Source of the DNA: Zoogloeaceae bacterium
GTDB lineage: Bacteria > Pseudomonadota > Gammaproteobacteria > Burkholderiales > Rhodocyclaceae
DNA: 64,000 bases
Direction of reading: 5' to 3'
NCBI GenBank assembly: GCA_031256795.1
Contig: JAIRPW010000029.1
Span: 1 to 64,000 of the forward strand
Position 1 is the stretch's first letter; the number at the start of each line of letters is the position of its first letter. The notes under the pieces were generated by a model, which saw only the letters and a list, made by a program, of their open reading frames with translations, did no database searches and was not told the origin of the DNA. A program made the position numbers and the translations under genes. Positions 42,581 through 52,350 of this stretch are shown one piece after another.

Positions 42581-43656
42581 TCAACCTCACCTCCGCTGTT
42601 TTCAATCTCACGCTCGATGAGTTCGCGCTCACGCTGCAACTCCAACCGCAACTCTTCTTCTGTCGGCAGATACAGCTTATATTTGGAAGCAAATAATTTC
42701 TCGTTTTCAGCAAGCACGGAATACTTGGCTATGCTCTCGTCTTTATCCGTGACAAGCACAATTCCAATCGTTGGATTGTCGTCTGCTTGCTTGATTTTCT
42801 CGTCAAACAGGCGGACATAGAAATCTATCTGCCCGACGTCCTGATAGGTCAGTTTCCCCGTCTTGAGGTCGATGACAACAAAGCACTTCAGGACGTAGTT
42901 ATAGAACACAAGGTCGATGTAGTAATGCTCGCCGTGTTCCGTTGTTATGCGCTTTTGCCTCGCCACCAATGAAAAGCCTTTGCCGAGTTCAAGCAGGAAC
43001 TCCTGCAACTTATCAATCAGCCCTTGCTCCAGTTCGCTCTCGCTGTATTTGGTATTTTCTTTCAGGTCGAGGAATTCAAGGATATACGGGTCTTTGAGAA
43101 TATAATCCGCGTCGGTCTTTGGCTCAAGTTTTGCGATTTCGCCCTTGATTTCCGAGCGGCTTTCTTTTTGCGTGGCAAGCAGACGCTCGTAAAAGAACGA
43201 ATTAATCTGCCGCTCCAACTGGCGCGAAGTCCAGCCTGACTCCGCACTTTCGGTGAGGTAAAACTCGCGGCGGTTCGGCTCTTCCACGCGCATCAGCAAA
43301 CGGTAATGCGACCAGCTCAATTCGCTACGCAGTGCGTAGCGATTCGGAAACGCTTGATAAAATTGGCGCATATTACGCAAATTGGCGACTGTGAAGCCCT
43401 TACCGAACTCTGCGGTGAGCCGCTCGGAAAGGTACGCAAGCAGACTGCGCCCGTATTCGGCACGTTCACCCACCGCCTCGGCGATTTGCCGCCCGATTTC
43501 CCAATACACGCCAACCATCGCCGTGTTGACGGCGACGACGACCTTTGTCCGTGCGTCGGCAAGGGCGGCGCGAATGGCTTCGTAAACCTGCGTGTCTACC
43601 CCGTCGGGCTGTAATTGTTCTTTTTCGATTTTGCTCAAATTCTTATCTCCCATCAC
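42577..43656 (-). CDS. DUF1016 (YhcG-like) PD-(D/E)XK nuclease
   Basis: 359 aa. The N-terminal part has AVNTAMVGVYWEIGRQI and HYRLLMRVE (the DUF1016 N-domain). The C-terminal half contains FVVIDLKTGKLTYQDVGQID, a PD-(D/E)XK-type core with D-x-K-T, preceded by IDLVFYN. It lies in the middle of the type III operon with 4-bp overlaps on both sides, so it is co-translated with mod and res. The family recurs next to restriction systems; its function is not settled. Confidence 0.88.
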   Translation of the reverse strand: MMGDKNLSKIEKEQLQPDGVDTQVYEAIRAALADARTKVVVAVNTAMVGVYWEIGRQIAEAVGERAEYGRSLLAYLSERLTAEFGKGFTVANLRNMRQFYQAFPNRYALRSELSWSHYRLLMRVEEPNRREFYLTESAESGWTSRQLERQINSFFYERLLATQKESRSEIKGEIAKLEPKTDADYILKDPYILEFLDLKENTKYSESELEQGLIDKLQEFLLELGKGFSLVARQKRITTEHGEHYYIDLVFYNYVLKCFVVIDLKTGKLTYQDVGQIDFYVRLFDEKIKQADDNPTIGIVLVTDKDESIAKYSVLAENEKLFASKYKLYLPTEEELRLELQRERELIEREIENSGGEVE

Positions 43657-45599
43657 AGCACCCTCCTGATCGTGTTCGGGCTGTAGGTGTTAAACACCTG
43701 CTCGAAGTTGACCAGTGCGGAGTCGGACGCGAAACTGCTGTCGCGGAACACGGCGTAATAAGGCTTCTGTTTAGCGATTTCGGTGATCAGGGCGGTGTCG
43801 ACCTCTTTGAAGCAAGCGATGAGGTAGTTGTCATTAACATAGTATACCCCGCCGTCCTGCGCGATTTTCGCCGAGAGCGGGACGCCAAGCTCAAGCATCA
43901 CCTGAAATAACAAGTCCTCGTCGGTGCGGCCTTCTTTGATGTTATCCGCGAAACCGAATAAGTCCGGTTGTTTCTCTGCCGCCGTCAGGAATTCTTCGGG
44001 CGTGTAGTACACGTCTTTCATGTTGCTGCTGTCGAGTTTCAAAACGCGGAAACCGATGTCCAATTCGGAATTATCCGCAAGTGAAAGTTGCTCGTTTTTC
44101 AATTCAGCATTCCGCATTCCTAATTCCGCCTTAATCTTCGCGCCTGCGCGACGAATGCGCTCCTTGCCGATTTCGCAAATGGTGGAATAGCCCGCCTTTG
44201 CGGCTTCGCTTTTTTCGTCGCAAACTTCCGGCAATTGCACCATAATAAAATTTCGCTTGCCGCCGTCTTCGGCATTGAGTTGCATGACTGCGTGGGCAGT
44301 GGTGGCAGAGCCGGAGAAAAAGTCGAGGATGATGTCGTTATTGTTTGGATTGGCGGCAGTCGCCGCTTTCAAAAAGTATTTTATCAACGCAACTGGTTTT
44401 GGAAAACCAAACACCTTTTTCTTAAATAACTCCGCAATCTCTTTTGTGCCGTCTTGCGTCATGCCAATTTCACTCGGTAGATTTGTGCTAACGGGGATAA
44501 AACCGAATCTGTCGCCCGCTTTTGCTATATCGTCCTCTTTCCAGTATCGAAGACACGGCTTTGATATACTCAAAAAGTCATAATCACCAGGGAATACAAT
44601 GCGATTCTCGGCGTAATAGTGCTTGAATGTTTCCTCTGTAATTGCCCATGTGCGATTAGGATTAGCGGGGTATTCATTGCCATTTTTGGGGTCAATTATA
44701 GTAAAGAAACTATTCGGACGTTCACTCGCGCTTGTCTGCTTCGTCAAGTCGTGAATGCGCCACGGTCTATCTGGAAAATCCTCTGTCTCAAAATATTTGC
44801 GTGTGCCGCCCTCCAAACAAGCGACAAACTCCATTGACTTTGCATAAACAAGAATCCATTCATAGTCCTGCGAAACGCCAAAAGGCACATCGGATTTTGC
44901 GGTACGCTTGCGCCAAGGAATTTGCGCCGCAAAACGTTCCTCGCCAAAAATCTCGTTTGCAATCTTTTTTAAGTTCTCAACTTCATTATCATCAATACTA
45001 ATAAAAATTACGCCATCTTCTGTCAATAAATCACGGGCGACACGCAAACGCGGATAAATCATATTGAGCCAGTCCGTGTGAAACCGCCCGTTGCTATCAC
45101 GATTTTCGCGAAGACGATTACCTTCTGTGTCGTAATAACCATCACGGCGCAAAAATTCGCCCGTCTCTTCCGCGAAGTTGTCCTCATATACAAAATCATT
45201 GCCCGTGTTATACGGCGGGTCGATATAGATCATCTTCACGCGGTTCAGGTACGTCTCCCGCAGCAGCTTCAGCACGTCGAGGTTGTCGCCCTCAATGTAA
45301 AGATTCTCGGTAGCGTCGAAGTCCACGCTCTCCTCACGGCAGGGGCGAAGCGCGGCGGCAATGGGCGCGTTGGCGAGCAGGACGCTCTTGCGCTTGTCCG
45401 GCCAAGTGAACTGGTAGCGTTCCTCTCTGCCTTCCACCACATGGGCGTTGATTTCCTGCGCCAGCACGTCCTTGTCAATGGCGCGCACGACGGCGCCGTT
45501 CTCGTCTATTGTCTCCGTTACGGCGTTGGGGAACAATTCTGCCAGCTTTAAAAAATTCTCATCGGACAGATTTTTGGTTTGCATTTTCAGTTTGTTCAT
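43653..45599 (-). CDS. mod: Type III DNA-methyltransferase Mod subunit
   Basis: Beta-class adenine methyltransferase that also gives specificity to Res. With the start at 45599 (MNKLKMQTKNLSDENF) it has 648 aa; the open frame runs on to 45671 with a non-conserved 24-residue leader. Catalytic motif IDPPYNTGNDF near residue 123 and the SAM-binding DFFSGSATTAHAV near 425 are present, with the specificity region between them. A short repeat (CATTCCGCATTCC on +) appears at 44108 inside the gene and again at 45609 just before the chosen start. It is first in the mod-DUF1016-res operon. A minus-strand TATAAT at 45721-45726 may be its -10. Confidence 0.9.
   Translation of the reverse strand: MNKLKMQTKNLSDENFLKLAELFPNAVTETIDENGAVVRAIDKDVLAQEINAHVVEGREERYQFTWPDKRKSVLLANAPIAAALRPCREESVDFDATENLYIEGDNLDVLKLLRETYLNRVKMIYIDPPYNTGNDFVYEDNFAEETGEFLRRDGYYDTEGNRLRENRDSNGRFHTDWLNMIYPRLRVARDLLTEDGVIFISIDDNEVENLKKIANEIFGEERFAAQIPWRKRTAKSDVPFGVSQDYEWILVYAKSMEFVACLEGGTRKYFETEDFPDRPWRIHDLTKQTSASERPNSFFTIIDPKNGNEYPANPNRTWAITEETFKHYYAENRIVFPGDYDFLSISKPCLRYWKEDDIAKAGDRFGFIPVSTNLPSEIGMTQDGTKEIAELFKKKVFGFPKPVALIKYFLKAATAANPNNNDIILDFFSGSATTAHAVMQLNAEDGGKRNFIMVQLPEVCDEKSEAAKAGYSTICEIGKERIRRAGAKIKAELGMRNAELKNEQLSLADNSELDIGFRVLKLDSSNMKDVYYTPEEFLTAAEKQPDLFGFADNIKEGRTDEDLLFQVMLELGVPLSAKIAQDGGVYYVNDNYLIACFKEVDTALITEIAKQKPYYAVFRDSSFASDSALVNFEQVFNTYSPNTIRRVL
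44108..44120. repeat. Short repeat inside mod, copy 1
   Basis: CATTCCGCATTCC, followed by T-AATT. It reads in frame as part of LGMRNAEL in the C-terminal third of Mod. Same 13 bases at 45609-45621. Confidence 0.6.
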
Positions 45600-45608
45600 G
45601 GCGTTCTT

Positions 45609-45621
45609 CATTCCGCATTCC
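45609..45621. repeat. Short repeat at 5' end of mod, copy 2
   Basis: CATTCCGCATTCC, followed by G-AATT, matching 44108-44120 and the base pattern after it. It lies just upstream of the chosen mod start. Confidence 0.6.
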
Positions 45622-45822
45622 GAATTTTTCTCGCCCGCGCGGCTGGCGGTTCGTGGTTTCAGTGTACCCATGTATTGCCGTTCCTGTTCGGTTTCCGCCT
45701 GGTGATTTTGGCGGACAGGGATTATAGCGGCGCGCGGATTTCAGACTCGTAAAGGCAAAGCCGCGCGTTTCGCGGACTGCGCCAAAAACAGCGGCGCGGG
45801 AATACTGTTACAATATCCCCCC

Positions 45823-47631
45823 ATGCCGCCACAAGCCCTTCCTTCTTCCGCCGCCGCGCCGGTATCCGGCTGGCGCACGTATCTTCGCTTGCTGACCTGG
45901 ATGCGCCCTTACTGGGGCATGTTTGCGCTCAGCCTGCTGGGGTTTCTGATTTTTTCCTCGGCGCAGCCAATGCTGGCGGGCATTCTCAAATACTTTGTCG
46001 ACGGTCTGGAGAATCCGGAAGCCGCGCTGTTTTCCGGTATGGGCGTGGAGTGGCTCAACGCGCTGCCTTTGCTGCATGCCGTGCCGCTCCTGATTATTCT
46101 GATCGCGTTGTGGCAGGGTCTGGGAACTTTTGTGGGCAATTTTTTCCTGGCGCGGGTCACGCTGGGAGTGGTTCGGGATTTGCGCCGCGCCTTATTCAAC
46201 CATCTGCTGCTGCTGCCCAATCACTATTTTGATCATGAAAACTCCGGACATCTTATTTCCCGCATCACGTATAACGTAACCATGGTGACAGAAGCCATCA
46301 CGGACGCGATCAAGATCGTGATCCGCGAAGGGCTGACTGTCATTCTATTGTTCTCCTATCTGCTGTGGATGAACGGAAAGCTGACTTTGGTAATGCTGGC
46401 GATTTTGCCCGTCATCACGGTCATGGCGCGGATCGCCAGCCGGAAATTCCGCCGTCACAGCCATCGCATTCAGGAAGCGGCGGGAGAATTGACGCACGTC
46501 GTCTCCGAGACGATTCAGAGCTATCGCGTCGTGCGCAGTTTCGGCGGAGAGGCCTATGAGTCGCGGCGGTTTGAAAAAGCCAACGAAAACAGCCGTTCCC
46601 GGCAGCTGCGCGTTGTGCGCACAAGCGCGATTTATACGCCGCTCTTGCAGATTACGATTTATACCGCGTTGTCCGCGCTCATGTTTTTGGTGCTGCTGCT
46701 GCGCGGAGACGCCAGCAGCGGGGATTTGGTGGCGTACATCACGGCGGCGGGGCTGCTGCCCAAGCCCATCCGCCAAATCTCGGAAGTAAGCTCCAAAATT
46801 CAGCGCGGGATCGCCGGAGCGCAGACGGTCTTCGCGCAGCTGGACGAAGCGCCGGAGCGGGACGCGGGCACGCTGGAACTGCCGCGCGCGGAAGGACGCC
46901 TGGAAGCGCGGAACGTCGCCTTTGCCTATCCGGGAACCGATCGGGACGTGCTTTCCGGCGTCAGCTTCGTGATGGAGCCGGGACAAATGACCGCGCTGGT
47001 GGGACGTTCCGGGAGCGGAAAATCCACATTGGCGAGCCTGATTCCGCGTTTTTATACGCGCGGCGCGGGGGAAATTCTGCTGGACGGAATTCCGATTGAG
47101 GCGCTGTCGCTGAAAAATCTGCGCCGTCATATCGCGCTGGTCACGCAGCAAGTGACGCTGTTCAATGATTCCCTCGCCAACAATATCGCCTATGGCGATT
47201 TGGCGGGATGTTCGCGCGCGGCGGTGCGTCAGGCGGCGGAAGACGCTTTTTTGCTGGAGTTTATTGATCAGCTCCCGGAAGGAATGGATACCCTGATCGG
47301 CGAAAACGGCGTCATGCTGTCCGGCGGCCAACGGCAGCGGGTGGCCATTGCGCGCGCCCTGCTGAAAGACGCGCCGCTGCTGATTCTGGACGAGGCGACT
47401 TCCGCGCTGGACACGGAAAGCGAGCGGCACATTCAGGCCGCCCTGGAAAAACTCACGGCAAAACGAACAACGCTGGTGATTGCGCACCGCCTATCTACGA
47501 TTGAGCGCGCGGACCAGATTCTGGTGATGGACGCGGGGAAAATCATCGAACGCGGCGCGCACGCGGAATTGCTGGCGAAAGGCGGCACTTACGCGCGGCT
47601 GCACGCGATGCAATTCGCGGCGGAGGCGTAA
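45823..47631 (+). CDS. msbA: Lipid A export ATP-binding/permease protein
   Basis: Homodimeric flippase for lipid A-core, with fused membrane and ATPase domains, 602 aa. Six membrane segments lie in about residues 25-310. ATPase: Walker A GRSGSGKST near 394, signature LSGGQRQRVAIARAL near 502, Walker B LILDEATSALD near 523. EAAGELTHVVSETIQSYRVV is a typical MsbA coupling-helix stretch. A TACAAT before the start could be a -10. Confidence 0.92.
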   Translation: MPPQALPSSAAAPVSGWRTYLRLLTWMRPYWGMFALSLLGFLIFSSAQPMLAGILKYFVDGLENPEAALFSGMGVEWLNALPLLHAVPLLIILIALWQGLGTFVGNFFLARVTLGVVRDLRRALFNHLLLLPNHYFDHENSGHLISRITYNVTMVTEAITDAIKIVIREGLTVILLFSYLLWMNGKLTLVMLAILPVITVMARIASRKFRRHSHRIQEAAGELTHVVSETIQSYRVVRSFGGEAYESRRFEKANENSRSRQLRVVRTSAIYTPLLQITIYTALSALMFLVLLLRGDASSGDLVAYITAAGLLPKPIRQISEVSSKIQRGIAGAQTVFAQLDEAPERDAGTLELPRAEGRLEARNVAFAYPGTDRDVLSGVSFVMEPGQMTALVGRSGSGKSTLASLIPRFYTRGAGEILLDGIPIEALSLKNLRRHIALVTQQVTLFNDSLANNIAYGDLAGCSRAAVRQAAEDAFLLEFIDQLPEGMDTLIGENGVMLSGGQRQRVAIARALLKDAPLLILDEATSALDTESERHIQAALEKLTAKRTTLVIAHRLSTIERADQILVMDAGKIIERGAHAELLAKGGTYARLHAMQFAAEA

Positions 47632-47634
47632 CGG

Positions 47635-50600
47635 CTATCCCGTCGTGTTCGGAAGAGGCTCCAGAAGCGCGGCAAGGTCGGCGGGAGTAAAACGCGCCGC
47701 GTGCGCGTGGCGCTCTGACAAAATTCCTTCCGTGAGCGCCGCTTTTCTCGTTTGCAGAGACAAAATCCGCTCTTCAATGCTGCCCGCCGCGATTAGCTTA
47801 TAAACAAACACCGGCTTGTCTTGCCCGATGCGGTGCGCGCGGTCGGTGGCCTGGTTTTCCGCGGCGGGATTCCACCAGGGGTCATAATGAATCACGGTAT
47901 CCGCCGCCGTTAGATTCAGCCCTACGCCGCCCGCCTTGAGACTGATGAGAAAAACCGGAATTCCTTCTTTCTGAAACGAGGCAATGGCGGCGTCCCTGTT
48001 CCGGGTCTCGCCCGTCAAAATCGTGTAAGGCAGTCTTAAAGCGTCCAATTCCCGGCGAATCAGCGCCAGCATGGCAGTGAATTGGGAAAATACTAGAATT
48101 TTCCGCCCTTCCTCCACCATTTCCGGCAGCATATCCATGAGAAGCGCGAGCTTGGCGCTCTCCGCCGCGCGGCGCGCGAGAGCGGATTTCACAAGGCGCG
48201 GATCGCAGCATACCTGCCGCAGCTTTAACAGCGCGTCCAAAATAACCACGCGGCTTTTGTCAAAACCATAGAGCGCGATTTCCGCGCGCACCCGCTTATC
48301 CAGCGCGGCGCGCACCGTTTCATACAGATCGCGCTGTCCTCCCTGCAATTCCACGGTGCGCAAAATTTCCGTTTTGGGCGGCAGCTCTTGCGCCACATCG
48401 TCTTTCTTGCGGCGCAAAATAAAAGGCCGCACACGCCGCGCCAGCAAATCCCGGCGCAAAAGATCGCCTTGTTTTTCAATCGGCAGACGCCAGAGGCGCG
48501 CGAAACTTTTCTGATCGCCCAAAAAACCCGGCAATAAAAAATCAAACTGCGCCCATAACTCGCCCAAATGATTTTCCAGAGGCGTTCCCGTCAAGCAGAG
48601 TCTGTGCCGCGCGTTTAGCCGCCGCACCACGCCCGCGCTTTTACTGCGCGCGTTTTTGACATTCTGCGCTTCGTCAAGAATCAGAAAATGATAGCGGTAC
48701 GCGGAAAGGCGCGCGCTGTCCCGCCAGAGCAAAGGATAGGTCGTGAGCGCGACGTCAGCCTCAGGAATCCGCCCGAACGCGCGCTGCCGCGCCTGACCGT
48801 GCAAACGCAATACTTTGAGGTCCGGCGCGAAGCGGCGCGCTTCACTTTCCCAGGTGGATAGCAGCGAGGTGGGCAGCACGACGAGCGAAGGCAAATCCAG
48901 CCGCCCCGCCTCTTTTTCTACCAAAAGATGCGCCAGTGTCTGCGCGGTTTTGCCCAGACCCATGTCATCCGCCAGAATGCCGGCAAGCGCGTGTTCGCGC
49001 AGATATTGCAGCCAGGAAAGCCCCTGCCGCTGATAATCGCGGAGCTCCAGCCGCAACCCCCTGGGCGGCGCGACTTCCCGCACGCCGCCCTCGCGCGCGA
49101 GCCGCCGCGCGATTTCCAGGGCGGCGGTCTCGCCATGAAAGCGCCAGCGCGCGGATTCCCGCAAAAAAGAAAGCCGCGCGGCGTCATGACGAGAAAGTTT
49201 CAGCCGCGTTTCCCCGTCGCGGTAACGATCAAACAAGTCCAGCAGAAAAAGGGCAATGGGCTTGACGCGCGCGGCTTCAACCCGCAAAAAACGTCCGTCT
49301 TCCGTCGCAAGCCGCACCATTTCCCCATCCGGAATTTCCGTGAGCGCGATCGCGTCCAGCCAGCGCGGCTCCTCGCGCAGCAAGCGCGCCAGAAGCGGCG
49401 CGAGCGGCAGACGCTCTCCCTCTATTGTTACGCTCATCTCCAGCGCCAGCGCGCCGTCGGACTCTTCCGTCAGCGCGGCGTCCCAGTTTTGCGCCACGCG
49501 ATAATGACGCCGAAACCCATCCGCGCGGATTCGCCAGCCCGCTTTCTCCAGCAAGGCACGGCGCTCCGCGAGAAAATCCGCCCAATCCGCTTCGCAAAAA
49601 AGACCATAAAGCGTGCCGGAAGGCCGTCGTTCACAGCGCAGGACGGCGGGCGGCAAGGGCTGTAGACCGGCGGCGGTCAGCGCGCGCAACAGACGCTTTT
49701 CCTCTTCTGGCCTTCGGCGAATCGTCAGGCGTCCGCCTTCTGGCAAAAGAAATTGCCGGCGCGGATCCTCCACCGCGAACACAAAATCCCGGTAGCAAAA
49801 AAGCGGTTGCGCGTAATCGAAAGCGCCGCCGGCAAGCGTAAGGTCCTGCCGGTAGCCGCGCCACGCGCCAACCATTTGCGCGGGCAGCGAGGCCAGGGAT
49901 AAAACTCCTGTCGGCGGCGCGTCAATTTCCGCCAGACTTTCTGTCCGCGCTGTCCGCGCGCCGCCCCGGCTATTTTTCGATAAAAACGCGGGCAGGTCTG
50001 GAAGCGGAGGCAAAAACGGCAGACGCAGACTTTTTGCCCAGACTTCCAAATTTTCCGCGCATTCCACTCGCCCAAGGCAACCCTTTTGCAAATCCAGATA
50101 CCAGGGCGGAGAAAGCGGCAGAACAAAAGTGGAGGGCGGGCGAGTCTCCAGCGTATGCCCGGGTAAGTTTGCGGACGAAAGACGCGAAACTTTTCCCGAT
50201 CGCGGCGTGCCTTCGCTTAAGGTCATGAAAGGGCAGCCCGCCGCCATCCGTCCCGTGGCCAGTATTTTTTCCAGCAGCTCGCCAAGGTCGGAGGGAAGAA
50301 CCGCAGTAGCCGCGCCTTCTGAAAGGGGGGATTCCAGCAGAATCGCGCCGCGCCCGTGACGAGAACCCGCCGCTCCGGAAGGCGCGGCGGGGAAAGACGA
50401 CAGGCGCGACAGGATGCGCAAGTCCTCCTCGCGCAGAAAGCGCGGCGGCGGAATCAGCGCGCGCGGCGTGAACGACCAGGCGCGCGCGCTGTCTAAATCC
50501 GCGCCCTTCAGGAGCGTGATTCGCGCGCGAGGCAAACCGTCGCGCGTCTCAACCTGATCCAGGCAATAAAAAATTTTTTGCGCCCGCTGGCCTTGCCGTG

Positions 50601-50736
50601 CGGCGCCGGTTTGCTTTTTGGAAACCGCCGCGCTGAAATGCCGCAAATCCGCGATCCACGCGCGCACGCCAGGCGAAGTCGGCGGATCCTCCAAAAGCGG
50701 CGGCGGGGATACGCGCCGCGACGCGCGCTTTGGCAT
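47635..50736 (-). CDS. SNF2-family DEAD/DEAH helicase
   Basis: 1033 aa from the ATG at 50736 (an in-frame start at 50769 would overlap ubiB). The C-terminal half is a full SNF2 motor: ADDMGLGKTAQTLAHLL (Walker A) near 590, LILDEAQNVKN (DEAQ box) near 683, LTGTPLEN, RRKKDDVAQELPPKTE, and the helicase C motifs VFLISLKAGGVGLNLTAADT, DRAHRIGQDKPV. The N-terminal 500 residues are not recognisable as a known domain and may bind DNA or partner. The family (RapA/HepA-like) remodels protein-nucleic-acid complexes. Confidence 0.88.
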   Translation of the reverse strand: MPKRASRRVSPPPLLEDPPTSPGVRAWIADLRHFSAAVSKKQTGAARQGQRAQKIFYCLDQVETRDGLPRARITLLKGADLDSARAWSFTPRALIPPPRFLREEDLRILSRLSSFPAAPSGAAGSRHGRGAILLESPLSEGAATAVLPSDLGELLEKILATGRMAAGCPFMTLSEGTPRSGKVSRLSSANLPGHTLETRPPSTFVLPLSPPWYLDLQKGCLGRVECAENLEVWAKSLRLPFLPPLPDLPAFLSKNSRGGARTARTESLAEIDAPPTGVLSLASLPAQMVGAWRGYRQDLTLAGGAFDYAQPLFCYRDFVFAVEDPRRQFLLPEGGRLTIRRRPEEEKRLLRALTAAGLQPLPPAVLRCERRPSGTLYGLFCEADWADFLAERRALLEKAGWRIRADGFRRHYRVAQNWDAALTEESDGALALEMSVTIEGERLPLAPLLARLLREEPRWLDAIALTEIPDGEMVRLATEDGRFLRVEAARVKPIALFLLDLFDRYRDGETRLKLSRHDAARLSFLRESARWRFHGETAALEIARRLAREGGVREVAPPRGLRLELRDYQRQGLSWLQYLREHALAGILADDMGLGKTAQTLAHLLVEKEAGRLDLPSLVVLPTSLLSTWESEARRFAPDLKVLRLHGQARQRAFGRIPEADVALTTYPLLWRDSARLSAYRYHFLILDEAQNVKNARSKSAGVVRRLNARHRLCLTGTPLENHLGELWAQFDFLLPGFLGDQKSFARLWRLPIEKQGDLLRRDLLARRVRPFILRRKKDDVAQELPPKTEILRTVELQGGQRDLYETVRAALDKRVRAEIALYGFDKSRVVILDALLKLRQVCCDPRLVKSALARRAAESAKLALLMDMLPEMVEEGRKILVFSQFTAMLALIRRELDALRLPYTILTGETRNRDAAIASFQKEGIPVFLISLKAGGVGLNLTAADTVIHYDPWWNPAAENQATDRAHRIGQDKPVFVYKLIAAGSIEERILSLQTRKAALTEGILSERHAHAARFTPADLAALLEPLPNTTG

Positions 50737-50743
50737 GATTTCG

Positions 50744-52276
50744 CTATCCGCGCGCCCAGGGCGCGGCAAGCCATAGGAACAGCGCGAGCAACGCCGCTCC
50801 TTCCATCCAAAGCAAACGGCGCAGACGGCGCCGCTCCGTTTTCAGCGCGCGCACGGTTTTCTCCATTTCCGAGGAACCCGCCAAAGGAATGGCCGCCAGC
50901 GCCTGATGCAAGAGGCGCGGCAGACGCGGCAATTCGCGCGCCCAGCGCGGCGCTTCCGCCCGAATGTTTCGCATGAGAGCGCGCCAGCCGACCTGCTCGC
51001 TCATCCAGCGTTCCAGAAACGGCTTGGCCGTTTGCCACAAATCAAGCCCAGGATCCAGCTGCCGCCCCAGCCCTTCGATGTTCAGCAGGGTTTTTTGCAG
51101 CATGATGAGCTGCGGCTGAATTTCCACGTTGAAACGGCGGCTGGTCTGAAAAAGGCGCAGCAAAAGTTTGCCAAAGGAAATTTCAATCAGCGGGCGATCA
51201 AAAATAGGCTCGCACACCGCGCGAATCGCGGCCTCGAATTCCTCCACGCGCGTTCCAGCGGGAACCCAGCCGGATTCCACATGGTTTTCCGCCACTTTTT
51301 TGTAATCGCGGCGAAAAAAGGCAAGAAAATTCTGCGCGAGATAATTCTTGTCATTTTCCGTGAGCGTTCCGACAATGCCGAAATCCAGCAGCGCGTAGCG
51401 CCCGTCGTCCCGCACAAAAATGTTTCCGGGGTGCATGTCCGCATGGAAAAAACCATCCCGAAATACCTGAGTAAAGAAAATTTCTACGCCCGCCGCCGCG
51501 AGCCGGGATAAATCATGCCCTTCCGCGCGCAATGCCGCAATCCGGGAAATTGGCGTTCCCTGCATTCGTTCCATAACCATGACCGACGGGGAACACCACT
51601 CCCAATACACTTCCGGGATGACAAGCAGGGGAGAGTCAGAGAAATTCCGCCGCAGCTGCGCGCAGTTTGCGGCCTCCCGCATAAGGTCCAATTCATCGCG
51701 CAGATAGCGCGCGAATTCCGCGACGACTTGCCGCGCTTTCAGGCGTCTCCCGTCATCCCATACGCGCTCCAGCAGATTGGCCGCCGTATCCATGAGCGCG
51801 AGATCTTTTTCAATAACCGTCTCGACGTCCGGGCGCAGAATTTTGACCGCAACTTCGCGTCCATCCGGCAGGGTCGCAAAATGCACCTGCGCGACCGAGG
51901 CGGACGCGACCGGAACGGGGTTAAAGGCTGTAAAAACCTCATGCGCCGGACGCCCGTAAGCGCGGAAAACTTCGGCAAGCGCCGTTTCCGGCGCGAAGGG
52001 CGGGGCCTGATCCTGTAAACGCGACAGTTCATCCGCCAGATCAACCGGCAAAAGATCGCGGCGCGTGGAGAGCATCTGCCCGAACTTCACGAAAATCGGC
52101 CCCAATTCTTCCAGGGCGCAGCGCAAACGTTGGGCGCGCGGCGCGGAAAAATCGCGCCAGAAACACAAGGCGGCCAAAAAACGCGCCGCGCCAGAATGCG
52201 CCAGCGTCAGCGCCATGACGTCTAGGCCATGACGATTGGCGGTGAAAAGGATTTTGATCAGACGGAAAAAGCGCAT
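50744..52276 (-). CDS. ubiB: UbiB-like atypical kinase for ubiquinone biosynthesis
   Basis: ADCK/ABC1-family protein needed for coenzyme Q synthesis. The start at 52276 ([19 protein letters not shown]) matches known UbiB N-termini and gives 510 aa. [14 protein letters not shown] (the KxGQ motif) near 65, [20 protein letters not shown] with ATP-binding Ala-loop, and [21 protein letters not shown] as catalytic and metal loops. Two hydrophobic segments at the C-terminus fit its membrane anchor. Confidence 0.92.
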   Translation of the reverse strand: MRFFRLIKILFTANRHGLDVMALTLAHSGAARFLAALCFWRDFSAPRAQRLRCALEELGPIFVKFGQMLSTRRDLLPVDLADELSRLQDQAPPFAPETALAEVFRAYGRPAHEVFTAFNPVPVASASVAQVHFATLPDGREVAVKILRPDVETVIEKDLALMDTAANLLERVWDDGRRLKARQVVAEFARYLRDELDLMREAANCAQLRRNFSDSPLLVIPEVYWEWCSPSVMVMERMQGTPISRIAALRAEGHDLSRLAAAGVEIFFTQVFRDGFFHADMHPGNIFVRDDGRYALLDFGIVGTLTENDKNYLAQNFLAFFRRDYKKVAENHVESGWVPAGTRVEEFEAAIRAVCEPIFDRPLIEISFGKLLLRLFQTSRRFNVEIQPQLIMLQKTLLNIEGLGRQLDPGLDLWQTAKPFLERWMSEQVGWRALMRNIRAEAPRWARELPRLPRLLHQALAAIPLAGSSEMEKTVRALKTERRRLRRLLWMEGAALLALFLWLAAPWARG

Positions 52277-52350
52277 GAACGGAACGTTGAAAAGACGACG
52301 GCAAAACAAAAGTGTAGCAGGGAAAGCGCCCGCGCTCGCGCCAGATCGCT

